A DNA stretch of 64,000 nt, taken from Mytilus galloprovincialis. Lineage: Eukaryota; Mollusca; Bivalvia; Mytilida; Mytilidae. More model-generated notes on the stretch are below. The model did not search any database, was not told the DNA's origin, and worked only from the letters and a program-made list of their open reading frames with translations. The letters are not shown here. The first letter of the stretch is position 1. The stretch lies in NCBI RefSeq assembly GCF_965363235.1, contig NC_134850.1, positions 41,722,602 to 41,786,601 on the forward strand, given 5' to 3'.

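Overview
The window is one stretch of animal genomic DNA, most likely from a marine mussel (Mytilidae, probably Mytilus). The evidence is AT-rich sequence, short exons in long introns with GT/AG borders, and dense families of short inverted-repeat elements and repeat tails that I associate with Mytilus. The species call rests on recognition, not on a search.

One protein-coding gene fills the window. It lies on the minus strand and runs off both ends. I could place 60 consecutive exons, from 63917 down to 40, with matching splice sites and phases throughout. They total about 9.3 kb of coding sequence, or about 3,100 residues. The protein has three parts. A helical N-terminal region is encoded at 60.0-63.9 kb. 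A LECT2-like peptidase M23 fold follows at 57.4-59.2 kb, with some zinc ligands apparently lost. After a short linker (56.1-56.9 kb) come twelve copies of a cysteine-rich module of about 200 residues (55.1 kb down to 40). Each module is normally encoded by four exons, called here C, A, D and B: C is helical, A carries a CC pair and an (L)DxC motif, D is a 43-nt micro-exon, and B carries a C...C...LPxxxC pattern. I do not recognise the module as a named domain. Length sums of the modules are multiples of three, which supports the exon model. The cysteine content and the LECT2-like domain suggest a secreted or extracellular protein; that is inference.

The introns are packed with mobile DNA. The main item is a 5.58-kb pogo/Tigger-type DNA transposon (15053-20635) with an uninterrupted 612-residue transposase and TA target duplication. 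It sits inside a 12-unit, 133-bp tandem array made of the end of exon A8 plus its 5' splice site. A second hotspot is 42-45 kb, where exon D1 lies in an identical 272-bp tandem duplication; one copy holds a TTAA-flanked 2.68-kb element and the other keeps the empty site. Other content: a 474-bp higher-order satellite (1.8-3.4 kb); two related 2.5-3.2-kb repeats with private insertions (9.3-11.8 and 45.6-48.9 kb); two reverse-transcriptase fragments (46.7 and 50.6-52.8 kb); four short hAT5-like elements; several MITEs; a tRNA-derived SINE (57.96 kb); and many minisatellites.

The recurrent theme is small tandem duplications landing on exon ends and 5' splice sites of this one gene. I found no second host gene, no structural RNA gene and no CRISPR array.
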